From positions 240,085 to 304,084 of the forward strand of contig NZ_JBFEFH010000006.1 of the NCBI RefSeq assembly GCF_040717455.1: a DNA stretch of 64,000 bases, in the 5' to 3' direction. The stretch is from Tautonia sp040717455. Lineage in GTDB: Bacteria; Planctomycetota; Planctomycetia; Isosphaerales; Isosphaeraceae. The notes beneath the pieces were generated by a model. The model was not told the origin of the DNA. It ran no database searches and saw nothing but the letters and a program-made list of their open reading frames with translations. The number at the start of each line of letters is the position of its first letter. The first letter of the stretch is position 1. Positions 35,946 through 43,008 of this stretch are shown here, one piece after another. The translations under genes and the position numbers were made by a program.

Positions 35946-37244
35946 CTACCCACCCACCAGGACCCCCACCACCAGCCCCACGCCGAAGGCGAACGCGAGC
36001 AATCCCATCATCAGCAACAACGCACCGATCGCCGACCGCTCCGCCAGCTGGGCCATCGGCTGGAACCAGGAGGGGTATGCCGGGGCGACCTTCACATACT
36101 TGACCTGCGGGGCAGCGGGCGGCGAGGGGGGCGACGGCGAGGCCGGGGGCGACTTGACCTGGGGGGATCCCCCGCCCCCGCCCGCTGGTTGGGCCGACCG
36201 CTTCCTCACGAGCGACTGGAGGGCATCGGCCGCCGCGGCCGCGTTGGGATAACGGTCCGACGCTTGTTTCGCCATCAGGCGAGCAAGCACATCGACGACC
36301 CGATCGGGCAGATCCGGGCGCAGCTCCTTCACCGGCACCGGGTCCTGGTTAATTCGGGCGAACATGCGATCGAGCGGGGAGCTCCCCGGATACGGCAGGC
36401 GCCCGGTCAGCAGGTGGTACATGGTGCATCCGAGGCTGAACAGGTCGCTGACCGGCGACAGCTCCTTGCCCATCGCCTGCTCGGGGGACATGTAATCGAC
36501 CGTGCCGACGGCGACCCCGTCGGCCGTGGCGAAGGCCGACTGATCGTCTGCTTCCATCAGGGTGGCCAGGCCGAGGTCGAGGACCTTGATCGTCCCCTCG
36601 GGGCTGAGCAGGAGGTTCGACGGCTTGATGTCGCGATGGACGATCCCCTGGTCGTGGGCGTGCTGCAAACCGAGCGCAGCCTGGGCGATGTAGCCGACCA
36701 GTTCGGCCGCGGGAATCCTCCCCTGGGACCGAAGCCGCTGCCCGAGGCTGTCTCCGGCGACGTATTCCATGGCGATGTAGAGGATGCCGCGGTCCTTGTC
36801 GGCGTCGAAGGCGCGGACCACGTTCGGATGATCGAGCTTGCCGACCAGGCGCATTTCCCGCTGGAATCGGGCGACGACGCGTTCGTTGTTGCTGATCTCG
36901 GGCGCGATGATCTTGAGCGCCGAGATCCGGTCCATCATCCGGTGCTTCGCCTTGTAGACCCGGCCCATCGAGCCGGCCCCGAGCTTCTCCAGGATCACAT
37001 AGCGCCCGATGGTCAACGCCCCGGGCCGGTTGGCCAGCAGGCGTTTCGCCTGGTATTCGGTGAGCATCGCCTCGGAGACGAGCCGCTGCGCCAGCTCGCC
37101 CGAGTCCATCGGGTAGTCGCCGGCCAGGACCTTCGAGCGAATGTCGGCCAGACGAGCGTCGGAGACGACGGCCGCCCTCTGGAGCGCTTCGAGGAACTCC
37201 ACGGGGACGTCGCGCTCAGATCGAGGCCGCTCGCTCGTTGCCAT
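35946..37244 (-). CDS. Membrane-anchored serine/threonine protein kinase
   Basis: 432 residues. An N-terminal helical module (EFLEALQRAAVVSDARLADI...LTEYQAKRLLANRPGAL, residues about 13-72) is the extension common to planctomycete kinases. The kinase domain spans about 75-335: G-loop LGAGSMGRVYKAKH, Lys in SALKII, catalytic HRDIKPSN with Asp205, and DLGLAT in place of DFG. APE is represented by SPEQAMG. A Pro/Ser/Gly-rich linker is followed by one C-terminal transmembrane helix (IGALLLMMGLLAFAFGVGLVVGVLVGG), so the kinase faces the cytoplasm. A start 54 bases upstream is possible but lacks a spaced ribosome binding site. Confidence 0.9.
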   Translation of the reverse strand: MATSERPRSERDVPVEFLEALQRAAVVSDARLADIRSKVLAGDYPMDSGELAQRLVSEAMLTEYQAKRLLANRPGALTIGRYVILEKLGAGSMGRVYKAKHRMMDRISALKIIAPEISNNERVVARFQREMRLVGKLDHPNVVRAFDADKDRGILYIAMEYVAGDSLGQRLRSQGRIPAAELVGYIAQAALGLQHAHDQGIVHRDIKPSNLLLSPEGTIKVLDLGLATLMEADDQSAFATADGVAVGTVDYMSPEQAMGKELSPVSDLFSLGCTMYHLLTGRLPYPGSSPLDRMFARINQDPVPVKELRPDLPDRVVDVLARLMAKQASDRYPNAAAAADALQSLVRKRSAQPAGGGGGSPQVKSPPASPSPPSPPAAPQVKYVKVAPAYPSWFQPMAQLAERSAIGALLLMMGLLAFAFGVGLVVGVLVGG

Positions 37245-37564
37245 GACGCGGGGTCCCCGGGGAAGGATGTTTCGTCGAGGGAAGCGTTGACCACTCATCT
37301 CTCAAAGCATTGACAAGACACTAACATACGACTCGGGCCGAGACAATCGATTCGGGCGAGTCGCCATGCGGTCGTGCCCCCTTGTTCCCGACGGTCCCGA
37401 TCGAGTAAAACCACTCTTGCCCGGCCCGTCCCGGTTCGTCCGGACGGCCCGAACTGCCGGCGGAGCGATCGCCGGCCCCTTGGACCACCCGGCTCGCGGG
37501 CTCCCGACCTCCGGAGCGCCCGGCCGTCCCCACGTTGTGCCGTTGTTGAGAGAGAGAGACGCCC
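37245..37564. other. Original upstream region of the HAD gene, divergent from the kinase
   Basis: 320 bases. It should hold the kinase promoter and the original promoter of the interrupted HAD gene. A GA-rich tract (GAGAGAGAGAC) just before the ATG at 37565 is the likely original ribosome binding site. After insertion of element 1 this promoter reads only into the 52-codon remnant. Confidence 0.5.
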
Positions 37565-37657
37565 ATGTCGGCCGCTTCCGATCCCCAGGCCGCACTGAGA
37601 GACTTCGCCAAGGCCCACGAATTCTTCGTCGGAATCGACAGCGACGGCTGCGTCTTC

Positions 37658-37684
37658 GACACGATGGAGGTCAAGCACAAGGAG
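37658..37684 (+). repeat. Left attachment-like repeat (attL) of element 1
   Basis: GACACGATGGAGGTCAA, then one variable base (G here), then CACAAGGAG. It matches 40627-40653 except for that base. Upstream of the block the two gene copies differ at many synonymous positions; downstream they diverge completely, which places the crossover inside the block. Confidence 0.88.
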
Positions 37685-37697
37685 AGCGATTACGGAA

Positions 37698-37719
37698 CGT
37701 TTGCTCACATTAGCGAACG
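37698..37719. repeat. Imperfect inverted repeat next to the left junction of element 1
   Basis: CGTTTGCT and AGCGAACG (one G:T-type mismatch) are separated by CACATT, 14 bases inside the element. It may be a recombinase core-type site or a structural end; its function is not shown. Confidence 0.4.
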
Positions 37720-37781
37720 CTGAAAACCACTACCCTGTTTCAACTTGCGTCACATCGAACTTTGCTCCTCACTCCAAAACC

Positions 37782-37881
37782 TTAGCCAGACACCCCCGGA
37801 TTTAGCCAGAAACCTTAGCCAGAACGGTCGCGGCGGGCGGCTTGGATCGCAGGGGCGGGGTGAAGCAGCGGGTTTAGCCAG
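37782..37881 (+). repeat. Cluster of four TTAGCCAG direct repeats, left end of element 1
   Basis: Exact TTAGCCAG occurs at 37782, 37802, 37815 and 37874, all in the same orientation. The last copy is preceded by GGGGTGAAGCAGCGGG, which recurs in similar form at the right end. The spacing (20, 13, 59 bases) is irregular, as for protein arm-binding sites rather than a tandem array. Confidence 0.8.
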
Positions 37882-37885
37882 TGCC

Positions 37886-38194
37886 TCATGCTGCCGCTCT
37901 GAGCTTGTTCTTCTCGGCCAAAAGAAATCCGAAGAGCGGCCAGAGCTGCCGGAATGCATTGTCAAAGGCAATCTTCTCGCCGATCTGCTGATTGTAGTTT
38001 TCCGGTTTCACGCATGCACTCTCGCCCCGAACGGAATAGCCGTTGTCGAGCGTGATGCTGCAAATCGTCACCGTCTCGCCCAAACAGTGAAAGTCAGTCT
38101 TGGCAATGCGGGATTCCATGTACTCCTTCGTCACCCGCTCGGCGGGCGATGCAGCGAGAAGTTCGTTCAATTTTTCGTCTGAGATGATTTTCAT
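37886..38194 (-). CDS. Phage N4 Gp49/Sf6 Gp66-family protein
   Basis: 102 residues. The central and C-terminal region carries the family pattern: RVTKEYMESRIAKTDFHCLG, then VTICSITLDNGYSVRGESAC, then NYNQQIGEKIAFDNAFRQLWPLFGFLL. These short proteins are common in tailed phages and prophages; their role is unknown. It is the last minus-strand gene of element 1 and ends five bases from a TTAGCCAG repeat. Its presence suggests a phage or phage-satellite origin. The start could also be four codons upstream (38206); ribosome binding is weak at both. Confidence 0.8.
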   Translation of the reverse strand: MKIISDEKLNELLAASPAERVTKEYMESRIAKTDFHCLGETVTICSITLDNGYSVRGESACVKPENYNQQIGEKIAFDNAFRQLWPLFGFLLAEKNKLRAAA

Positions 38195-38264
38195 AACAAG
38201 ATCCATACTGCTAAATTGGCAAGGCAATTTGCACTTATATCACAATCGTTTTCCAGTGAAAACT

Positions 38265-38270
38265 ATTATA
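38265..38270 (-). promoter_or_regulatory. Candidate -10 box in an AT-rich region, for the Gp49-like gene
   Basis: TATAAT on the minus strand about 70 bases before the Gp49-like start, in the most AT-rich part of the window. TTCAAA lies 19 bases upstream as a poor -35. A six-base hairpin (GTTTTC-CAGT-GAAAAC, 38248-38263) sits just downstream and could be an operator. Confidence 0.35.
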
Positions 38271-38326
38271 TTGCATATTGTATCGATAATTTGAATTTTG
38301 ACGACAGTAATTCGATCTGAGAACGG

Positions 38327-38839
38327 CTAATTCGATTCAGCCACGCCCTCTGGCTGTTGCATCTCCATCTTGATCCGTTCGATTTCCACCTGCTTCTTGA
38401 ACGCGCTGTATAGGCGGATCAGGTCGGTGGCGTTCTTCATCATCGAAAACAGATTGAACGTGCTGTAGATGAGTAGGATGAAGGCCGCATGAGCCATGAT
38501 GTCGTTCTTGATGCCACCCACCATATTCAAAGCTGCAGTGGCGAAGAAAAACGCAATCATAGCCGTGAGGAAGGCACGCGAGTAAACCCGGTCATCCTGC
38601 TTGCGGGCAAGGTAATCGCCGAACAGGCTGCCCCGGATATTGATGAACGTCAGCCAGACCGCAAGCGCGGCGGAGAAGAGGATACCGGTCAGGTCGTTCC
38701 ATTCGGCCCAGGTGCTTTGGATGAAGGCGGAAAGCTGTTCAATGCTGACGAAGACCCGCGCAAGTCCATACATGGCCGCGGTGCCGATCACCTCGACGGC
38801 ATAGCCCCAGAAGATCGCCCAGCTGATTTTGATGGTCAT
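38327..38839 (-). CDS. Four-TM membrane protein, second gene of a two-gene module
   Basis: 170 residues. Four hydrophobic helices are visible: WAIFWGYAVEVIGTAAMYGLA (about 8-28), LTGILFSAALAVWLTFINI (about 50-68), FLTAMIAFFFATAALNMVGG (about 89-108) and AHAAFILLIYSTFNLFSMM (about 115-134). The C-terminal tail is charged and helical (LIRLYSAFKKQVEIERIKMEMQ). Its start overlaps the stop of the DUF4747-like gene by four bases (ATGA), which implies coupled translation. I do not recognise a named family. A small polytopic protein coupled to a soluble protein inside a mobile element is the layout of several anti-phage systems, so a membrane effector role is proposed. Confidence 0.75.
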   Translation of the reverse strand: MTIKISWAIFWGYAVEVIGTAAMYGLARVFVSIEQLSAFIQSTWAEWNDLTGILFSAALAVWLTFINIRGSLFGDYLARKQDDRVYSRAFLTAMIAFFFATAALNMVGGIKNDIMAHAAFILLIYSTFNLFSMMKNATDLIRLYSAFKKQVEIERIKMEMQQPEGVAESN

Positions 38840-39813
38840 GTCCCATCCTGCGGCGGCTCAACGGCCTCATTCTCCGGGGGCGGTTCGATCACCCGGTTAA
38901 TTTCCGTAAGGATTGATGAAACTATCGTCCTGCCTTCCTGTGTCCTCGCCAGCGTCCCCAGCCCGCGAGCGAAATCCCTCACTCCTTCCATGCCGATTTG
39001 GATGCGAGCCGCCGACTGGCCGGTTGTGACCTTTTCCTCCCGCCCGTTGCGCACCCCCTCCATCGTCACTTCGCCCTGCTTGTAGCCCGCGTCTGCCATC
39101 GCCGCCGCGGCATAGGGCAGCTTCCCCTGCTGCTGGCTCAGTCCGTCTCGGTTCTTCATGTCTTGCAGGAACTGGCGAATTCCGCCCTCTTGCATCTCGT
39201 TGTAGAGATTCCGGGTGAAGCGGGACAGTTCCGGGTTCGGTAGTTTCAGATAGACACGCAGTCGCGTGAGCAGGGTGAACGAGCGGAAGGTTTCCAACAC
39301 CTCCGAATCCTGCGGGATCGGCTCAATTCGCACGTTGGAGCGGAAATCCAGCGTATGGGCCGATCCATCGAAGATGTCATGCAGGGATGCTCGCCACATC
39401 TGCGAATCCATCAGGCTACTGTTGTAGGCAACCGCCGCGATGTGCCGCTCCATGAAGAACAGGATTTGCGTCGTCGTGGCGATGGGCGGATCGGGCGTCG
39501 AAGTGCCGGTGACAATGTTGTCTTCGGTGACAATCGGCCCCTGCTGCTGGAGCACCGACCGGGCGAGGGTTATCCCGATGATCGGGCTGTCGGTCAAGCC
39601 GGGCGCCTCGTATTCCGCGAACTCGCGCACGCTATATTTATATTGGTTGACCGGCCCATCGACGGTGACGTCCAGTTCGGCTTCGACAGACTGCCGGAGG
39701 ATGGCGATGATATCATCGTCGCTCTCCACCGGCCGCCCCATGAAATTGAGCGCACGCTCATCATCAATCACTATCATCCTGTACAGGTAGATGTCCAGGG
39801 GGCGGTCGGCCAT
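38836..39813 (-). CDS. DUF4747-like protein, first gene of a two-gene module
   Basis: 325 residues; GGAG lies about seven bases before the start at 39813 (an upstream ATG at 39846 would add eleven residues). Parts resemble the DUF4747 pattern: ILFFMERHIAAVAYNSS near 130, then LRVYLKLPNPELSRFTRNLY near 203. A later region has a basic 'AAMADAGYKQGEVTMEGVRNG' near 250 and a Pro/Glu-rich end. There is no signal peptide or membrane segment. The family has no known activity. Coupling to the four-TM gene and location on a mobile element suggest a sensor or effector in phage defence, but this is inference. A terminator upstream (39957) separates it from the 86-residue gene. Confidence 0.6.
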   Translation of the reverse strand: MADRPLDIYLYRMIVIDDERALNFMGRPVESDDDIIAILRQSVEAELDVTVDGPVNQYKYSVREFAEYEAPGLTDSPIIGITLARSVLQQQGPIVTEDNIVTGTSTPDPPIATTTQILFFMERHIAAVAYNSSLMDSQMWRASLHDIFDGSAHTLDFRSNVRIEPIPQDSEVLETFRSFTLLTRLRVYLKLPNPELSRFTRNLYNEMQEGGIRQFLQDMKNRDGLSQQQGKLPYAAAAMADAGYKQGEVTMEGVRNGREEKVTTGQSAARIQIGMEGVRDFARGLGTLARTQEGRTIVSSILTEINRVIEPPPENEAVEPPQDGT

Positions 39814-39956
39814 GGAGAACTCCACTCGATAACCGCGCAGAATCACCCACCGGGCCGCGAGAGGATGCCCTTGGCCCGGAGATTACCCATCTTGTCGCGT
39901 AAGCGTGCATGGGGCAAGGGGCAGGTGTGACCACCGAAACGCGATGGGCGCAAACA

Positions 39957-39981
39957 AAAGGGAGGGATTGCCCCTCCCTTT
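39957..39981 (-). terminator. Rho-independent terminator for the 86-residue gene of element 1
   Basis: Perfect 10-bp stem AAAGGGAGGG / CCCTCCCTTT with a five-base loop. On the minus strand it is followed by TTTTGTTTG. It lies between the stop of the small helical gene (40010) and the start of the two-gene module, so the two are separate transcription units. Confidence 0.8.
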
Positions 39982-40009
39982 CGGCCGCCAGATTCGCTTC
40001 CGCGTGGCG

Positions 40010-40270
40010 TCACTCACGCAGGGTCTTGGCCGCCTTCATCAGATCGATGGCCACCGAGCGCAACGCCGCCTCGGCCCCGCTGCGTGCCGCCGGAGAATCG
40101 GTGTTTATCTGAGCATTGGCCATATGATCGGCATAGGCTTCGAGCATCGAAGCCGCCTTGTCCATGGCTACTTTTGTGGCGGTTTCCGCCGCTGTGGTCG
40201 CCATGGACTCTACTAGCTTTTGGAACTCCGCCTTGCTCATTTGAATCATATCGTCATGCGCATCAGCCAT
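40010..40270 (-). CDS. Small helical protein of element 1
   Basis: 86 residues with GAGGAGA just before the start at 40270. It is Ala-rich and amphipathic throughout (MSKAEFQKLVESMATTAAETATKVAMDKAASMLEAYADHM), so a helical bundle or coiled coil is likely. No Cys, no membrane segment. It has its own terminator. I do not recognise a family; possible roles include a regulator, antitoxin-like partner or structural protein of a phage satellite. Confidence 0.7.
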   Translation of the reverse strand: MADAHDDMIQMSKAEFQKLVESMATTAAETATKVAMDKAASMLEAYADHMANAQINTDSPAARSGAEAALRSVAIDLMKAAKTLRE

Positions 40271-40434
40271 GCTTGTCTCCTCGCTGGCAATAGTGAGGCG
40301 TCCTCCTGGGGACTTGGCTCCCCCGTGAGTGACAGGGGGTATTCTACCTGCGCGGTGGGATATTGGGGAAGGGCGGCACCCGAGAGCTTGGCCGATTGCA
40401 TGGAAGCTCCCGCACTCTCCAAACCCGCTCGACT

Positions 40435-40533
40435 CTAGCCAGAAGTGCTGCACCTCCGGTATCCTGTGCGGCATTGAGACGCCCGATTTTAGCCCGGCAA
40501 CTAGCCAGGGGATGAAGCAGCTCGTTTGTCAGG
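40435..40533 (+). repeat. TAGCCAG repeats and matching block, right end of element 1
   Basis: CTAGCCAG occurs at 40435 and 40501, with a degenerate TTAGCCCG at 40489, in the same orientation as the left cluster. GGGGATGAAGCAGCTCG followed by TTTGTCAG (40508-40533) mirrors the left-end block GGGGTGAAGCAGCGGG plus TTTAGCCAG. Same-strand repeats at both ends are unlike the inverted ends of DDE transposons. Confidence 0.75.
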
Positions 40534-40542
40534 GAATCCGCG

Positions 40543-41436
40543 ATGACCGATCCGCAGGCCGCGTTACGTAACTTCAAGCAGCAGAACGACTTCTTCGTGG
40601 GGATCGACTCGGATGGTTGCGTGTTTGACACGATGGAGGTCAAACACAAGGAGTGCTTCATCCCCAATATTATCAAGTACTTCGGGCTGGCCGCCGTCTC
40701 GAAATACGCGCGGGAAGCCGCCGAATTCGTCAACCTCTACTCGAAGCATCGCGGCATCAACCGGTTCCCGGCCCTGACCGAGGCGCTCGACTTGCTCGAA
40801 CGACGCCCCGAAGTCACGCGGCGAGGGGTCAAGCTCCCCGAGTTGCGCGGCCTGCGCGATTGGATCGCCCGGGAATCGAAGCTGGGCAACCCGGTCCTGA
40901 AGGCCGAGGTCGAACGGACCGGCGACCCCGACCTGACGCTCTGCCTGGAGTGGAGCGAGGCGGTGAATCGGACCGTCGGGGAGATCGTCCACAACGTCCC
41001 GCCGTTCCCGATGGTCCGCGAGTCGATGGAGGCCCTCAAGGGCAAGGCCGACGTGATGGTCGTCTCGGCCACCCCGGTCGAGGCGCTGACCCGAGAATGG
41101 GAAGAGCACGACCTGGCCCAGTACGTCGGCCTGATCGCCGGGCAGGAGCTCGGGTCGAAGAAGGAGCACCTGGGACTGGCCGCGGGAGGCCGGTACGCCC
41201 CCGACCACATCCTGATGGTGGGCGATGCCCCCGGCGACCGCAAGGCCGCCGAGGCGAACGGCGTGCTCTTCTACCCGATCAACCCGGGCTTCGAGGACCA
41301 ATCGTGGCAGCGGTTCCACGACGAGGCGCTCCCCCGGTTCTTCAACGGCACGTATGCCGGCGAGTACATGGCCGACCGGATCGCAGAGTTCGAGGCCCTG
41401 TTGCCGGAGCGGCCGCCCTGGGAATCGGCGTCCTGA
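40543..41436 (+). CDS. HAD-superfamily hydrolase (5' end supplied by element 1)
   Basis: 297 residues. HAD motif I is FFVGIDSDGCVFDTM with nucleophile Asp22 and Asp24. Motif II is VMVVSATPVEAL near 170, motif III a Lys in GSKKEHL near 205, and motif IV MVGDAPGDRKAAEANG near 225. It should be a cytoplasmic phosphatase acting on a small phosphorylated metabolite; PFK and 6-phosphogluconate dehydrogenase follow downstream. Codons 1-37 come from element 1 and include codons unusual here (TTA, CGT, GGT, TTT, AAA), whereas the rest has host codon use. The leader contains AGGGAA as ribosome binding site and is also element DNA, so control of the gene has changed. Confidence 0.88.
   Translation: MTDPQAALRNFKQQNDFFVGIDSDGCVFDTMEVKHKECFIPNIIKYFGLAAVSKYAREAAEFVNLYSKHRGINRFPALTEALDLLERRPEVTRRGVKLPELRGLRDWIARESKLGNPVLKAEVERTGDPDLTLCLEWSEAVNRTVGEIVHNVPPFPMVRESMEALKGKADVMVVSATPVEALTREWEEHDLAQYVGLIAGQELGSKKEHLGLAAGGRYAPDHILMVGDAPGDRKAAEANGVLFYPINPGFEDQSWQRFHDEALPRFFNGTYAGEYMADRIAEFEALLPERPPWESAS
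40627..40653 (+). repeat. Right attachment-like repeat (attR) of element 1
   Basis: GACACGATGGAGGTCAA, A, CACAAGGAG inside codons 29-37 of the intact HAD gene. It pairs with 37658-37684 with a single difference. Confidence 0.88.
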
Positions 41437-41651
41437 GCCGAGCCAGGCCTTATTGCACTCTCGCTTCGCCTCGAATCGAGTGATCGAGTCATCGCAGGGC
41501 AGCTCTCGGTCGAAAAACGGCGTTGCCCTTCGCCAGGATTCCGCGAACCGTCCCGAGCCAACCGCCCCGCCTGAATCCGCGGCTCCCTTGTCGGGACCGC
41601 GATGAGATTCCCGGAACAATCCCGGGGATCGCCACACCCTGAGGTGCCCCA

Positions 41652-42944
41652 ATGCCCGCGTCCAACGTCGTCGTGGCCCAGTCCGGCGGCCCGACCTGTG
41701 TCATCAATAACAGCCTCCGCGGGATCGTCGAGACCTGCTTCCGCCTCCCCGATCACTTCGGAAAGGTCTTCGCGGGGCGGTTCGGGATCGAAGGGGTCCT
41801 CAAGGAAGAATTGATCGACCTCTCGGCCTCCCCGGCCGAGGAGATCGCCCTCCTGCGCACCTCGCCGGCCGCCGGAGGCATCGGCACCTGCCGGTACAAG
41901 CTCAAGCCGGGGCAAGACGAGGACTTCGCCCGCGTCGTGGAGGTGCTCAAGGCCCACAACGTCGGCTACTTCTTCTACATCGGCGGGAACGACTCGCAGG
42001 ACACGGCCCACAAGGTCGCGCAGCTCGCCCACGAGAAGGGGCTCGACCTGATCGCGACCGGCGTGCCGAAGACGATCGACAACGACCTGGGAGACAGCGA
42101 GTTCACCCTGCTCGACCACTCGCCCGGCTACGGCTCGGTCGCCCGGTACATGGCGCAGTACGTCCGGCAGGTGAACGAGGAGAACGCCGGGAGCTGCCCG
42201 GCCGACCCGGTCATGGTCATTCAGGCGATGGGCCGGAAGATCGGCTACATCCCCGCCGCCGCCCGGCTGGCCGACCCGAATCGCGAGATGCCGCTCCAGA
42301 TTTACATGGCCGAATCGAAGGTCAGCCTCGAACAACTCGGCCAGAACGTGATTGAGACCCTCCGCGAATTCGGCCGCTGCATCGTGGTCGTCTCCGAGGG
42401 GTTCGACGTGGGGGAGCTGGGCGCCTCGCGCGACACCTTCGGCCACGTCCAATTCAGCGCCAGCCAGACGACCGTGGCCCAGGTCGTGACCAATTACATC
42501 AATTCGCTCGACCTGCCCGTCCCCGGCAAGGCCCGCTTCCAGATCCCGGGGACCGACCAGCGCAACGCCATCGCCTATGCCAGCGTGGTCGACCTCGACG
42601 AGGCCTACCGCGTCGGCTGCCACGCGGTGGCCGTCGCCCGGGACGACGGCAACGGCTACATGGCGACGATCCTCCGCGACCGGACGCGGGGCGGCTACAG
42701 CGTCACCTACGACAAGGTCCCGCTCGAGCAGGTCGCCGCCAAGGACCGGTCGTTCCCCGACCACTGGATCGCCCCGAACCGGATCGACGTGACCGACGAG
42801 TTCGTGGAGTACGCCCGCCCCTTGATCGGCAGCGACTGGGTGAGCGTGCCCCAGGTCGACGGGCTCGCCCGGTTCGCCAGGATTTCCCAGGTGCTCGCCC
42901 CGAAGAAACTCGCGACCTACGTCCCCCAGACCTACCGCGGCTGA
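41652..42944 (+). CDS. 6-phosphofructokinase, pyrophosphate-dependent type
   Basis: 430 residues. NVVVAQSGGPTCVINNS is the phosphate-binding N-terminus. YIGGNDSQD (GGND at 111-114) replaces the GGDGS of ATP enzymes, and PKTIDND (139-145) has Lys where ATP enzymes have Gly. Both substitutions are the hallmark of PPi-PFK. Further conserved parts are VIQAMGRKIGYIPAAARLA near 193 and YMAESKVSLEQL. It interconverts fructose 6-phosphate and fructose 1,6-bisphosphate in the cytoplasm, reversibly. 6-Phosphogluconate dehydrogenase follows after 64 bases on the same strand, so the two probably form a central-carbon operon. Confidence 0.9.
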   Translation: MPASNVVVAQSGGPTCVINNSLRGIVETCFRLPDHFGKVFAGRFGIEGVLKEELIDLSASPAEEIALLRTSPAAGGIGTCRYKLKPGQDEDFARVVEVLKAHNVGYFFYIGGNDSQDTAHKVAQLAHEKGLDLIATGVPKTIDNDLGDSEFTLLDHSPGYGSVARYMAQYVRQVNEENAGSCPADPVMVIQAMGRKIGYIPAAARLADPNREMPLQIYMAESKVSLEQLGQNVIETLREFGRCIVVVSEGFDVGELGASRDTFGHVQFSASQTTVAQVVTNYINSLDLPVPGKARFQIPGTDQRNAIAYASVVDLDEAYRVGCHAVAVARDDGNGYMATILRDRTRGGYSVTYDKVPLEQVAAKDRSFPDHWIAPNRIDVTDEFVEYARPLIGSDWVSVPQVDGLARFARISQVLAPKKLATYVPQTYRG

Positions 42945-43008
42945 GACCGATCGTCGCACGCGTGCGCTCAAAAGACCCCGATCGACCCGACAGACAGAGA
43001 CTCTTCCG

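Larger units (their letters stand above)
37565..37723 (+). pseudogene. Stranded original 5' end of the HAD hydrolase gene
   Basis: 52 codons. The first 40 residues (from MSAASDPQAALRDF through VGIDSDGCVFDTM to EVKHKE) match the N-terminus of the intact HAD protein encoded at 40543, including motif I (Asp25, Asp27). After Glu40 the frame runs into element sequence and stops after 12 foreign residues (SDYGTFAHISER). The codons are host-like (GTC, GGA, AGC, GGC, TTC). It retains the native start and GA-rich ribosome binding site. It cannot be functional as a phosphatase because all later motifs are missing. Confidence 0.9.
37658..40653. mobile_element. Element 1: integrative element restoring the 5' end of its HAD target gene
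   Basis: The inserted length is 2969 bases, measured between the two copies of the 27-bp target repeat. The left copy sits in the stranded HAD 5' end, the right copy in the intact HAD gene, so the element carries its own replacement for codons 1-37. Cargo: a small helical protein, a DUF4747-like protein, a four-TM protein and a Gp49-like phage protein, all on the minus strand. Sequence is visibly more AT-rich than the surroundings, especially 38195-38330. TTAGCCAG-type direct repeats mark both subterminal regions. No tyrosine or serine recombinase, transposase or relaxase is encoded, so it appears non-autonomous. Confidence 0.87.

Noticed and set aside
39355..39930. Plus-strand open frame inside element 1 as an extra cargo gene
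   Set aside because: Antisense to the DUF4747-like gene, no ribosome binding site, Arg/His-rich composition.
37658..40653. Classical transposon explanation for element 1
   Set aside because: No terminal inverted repeats, no transposase, no short target duplication; the only duplication is a coding segment with synonymous divergence.
37565..40653. Simple tandem duplication of the HAD 5' end
   Set aside because: The copies differ at many synonymous sites and have unrelated leaders, with foreign genes between them.
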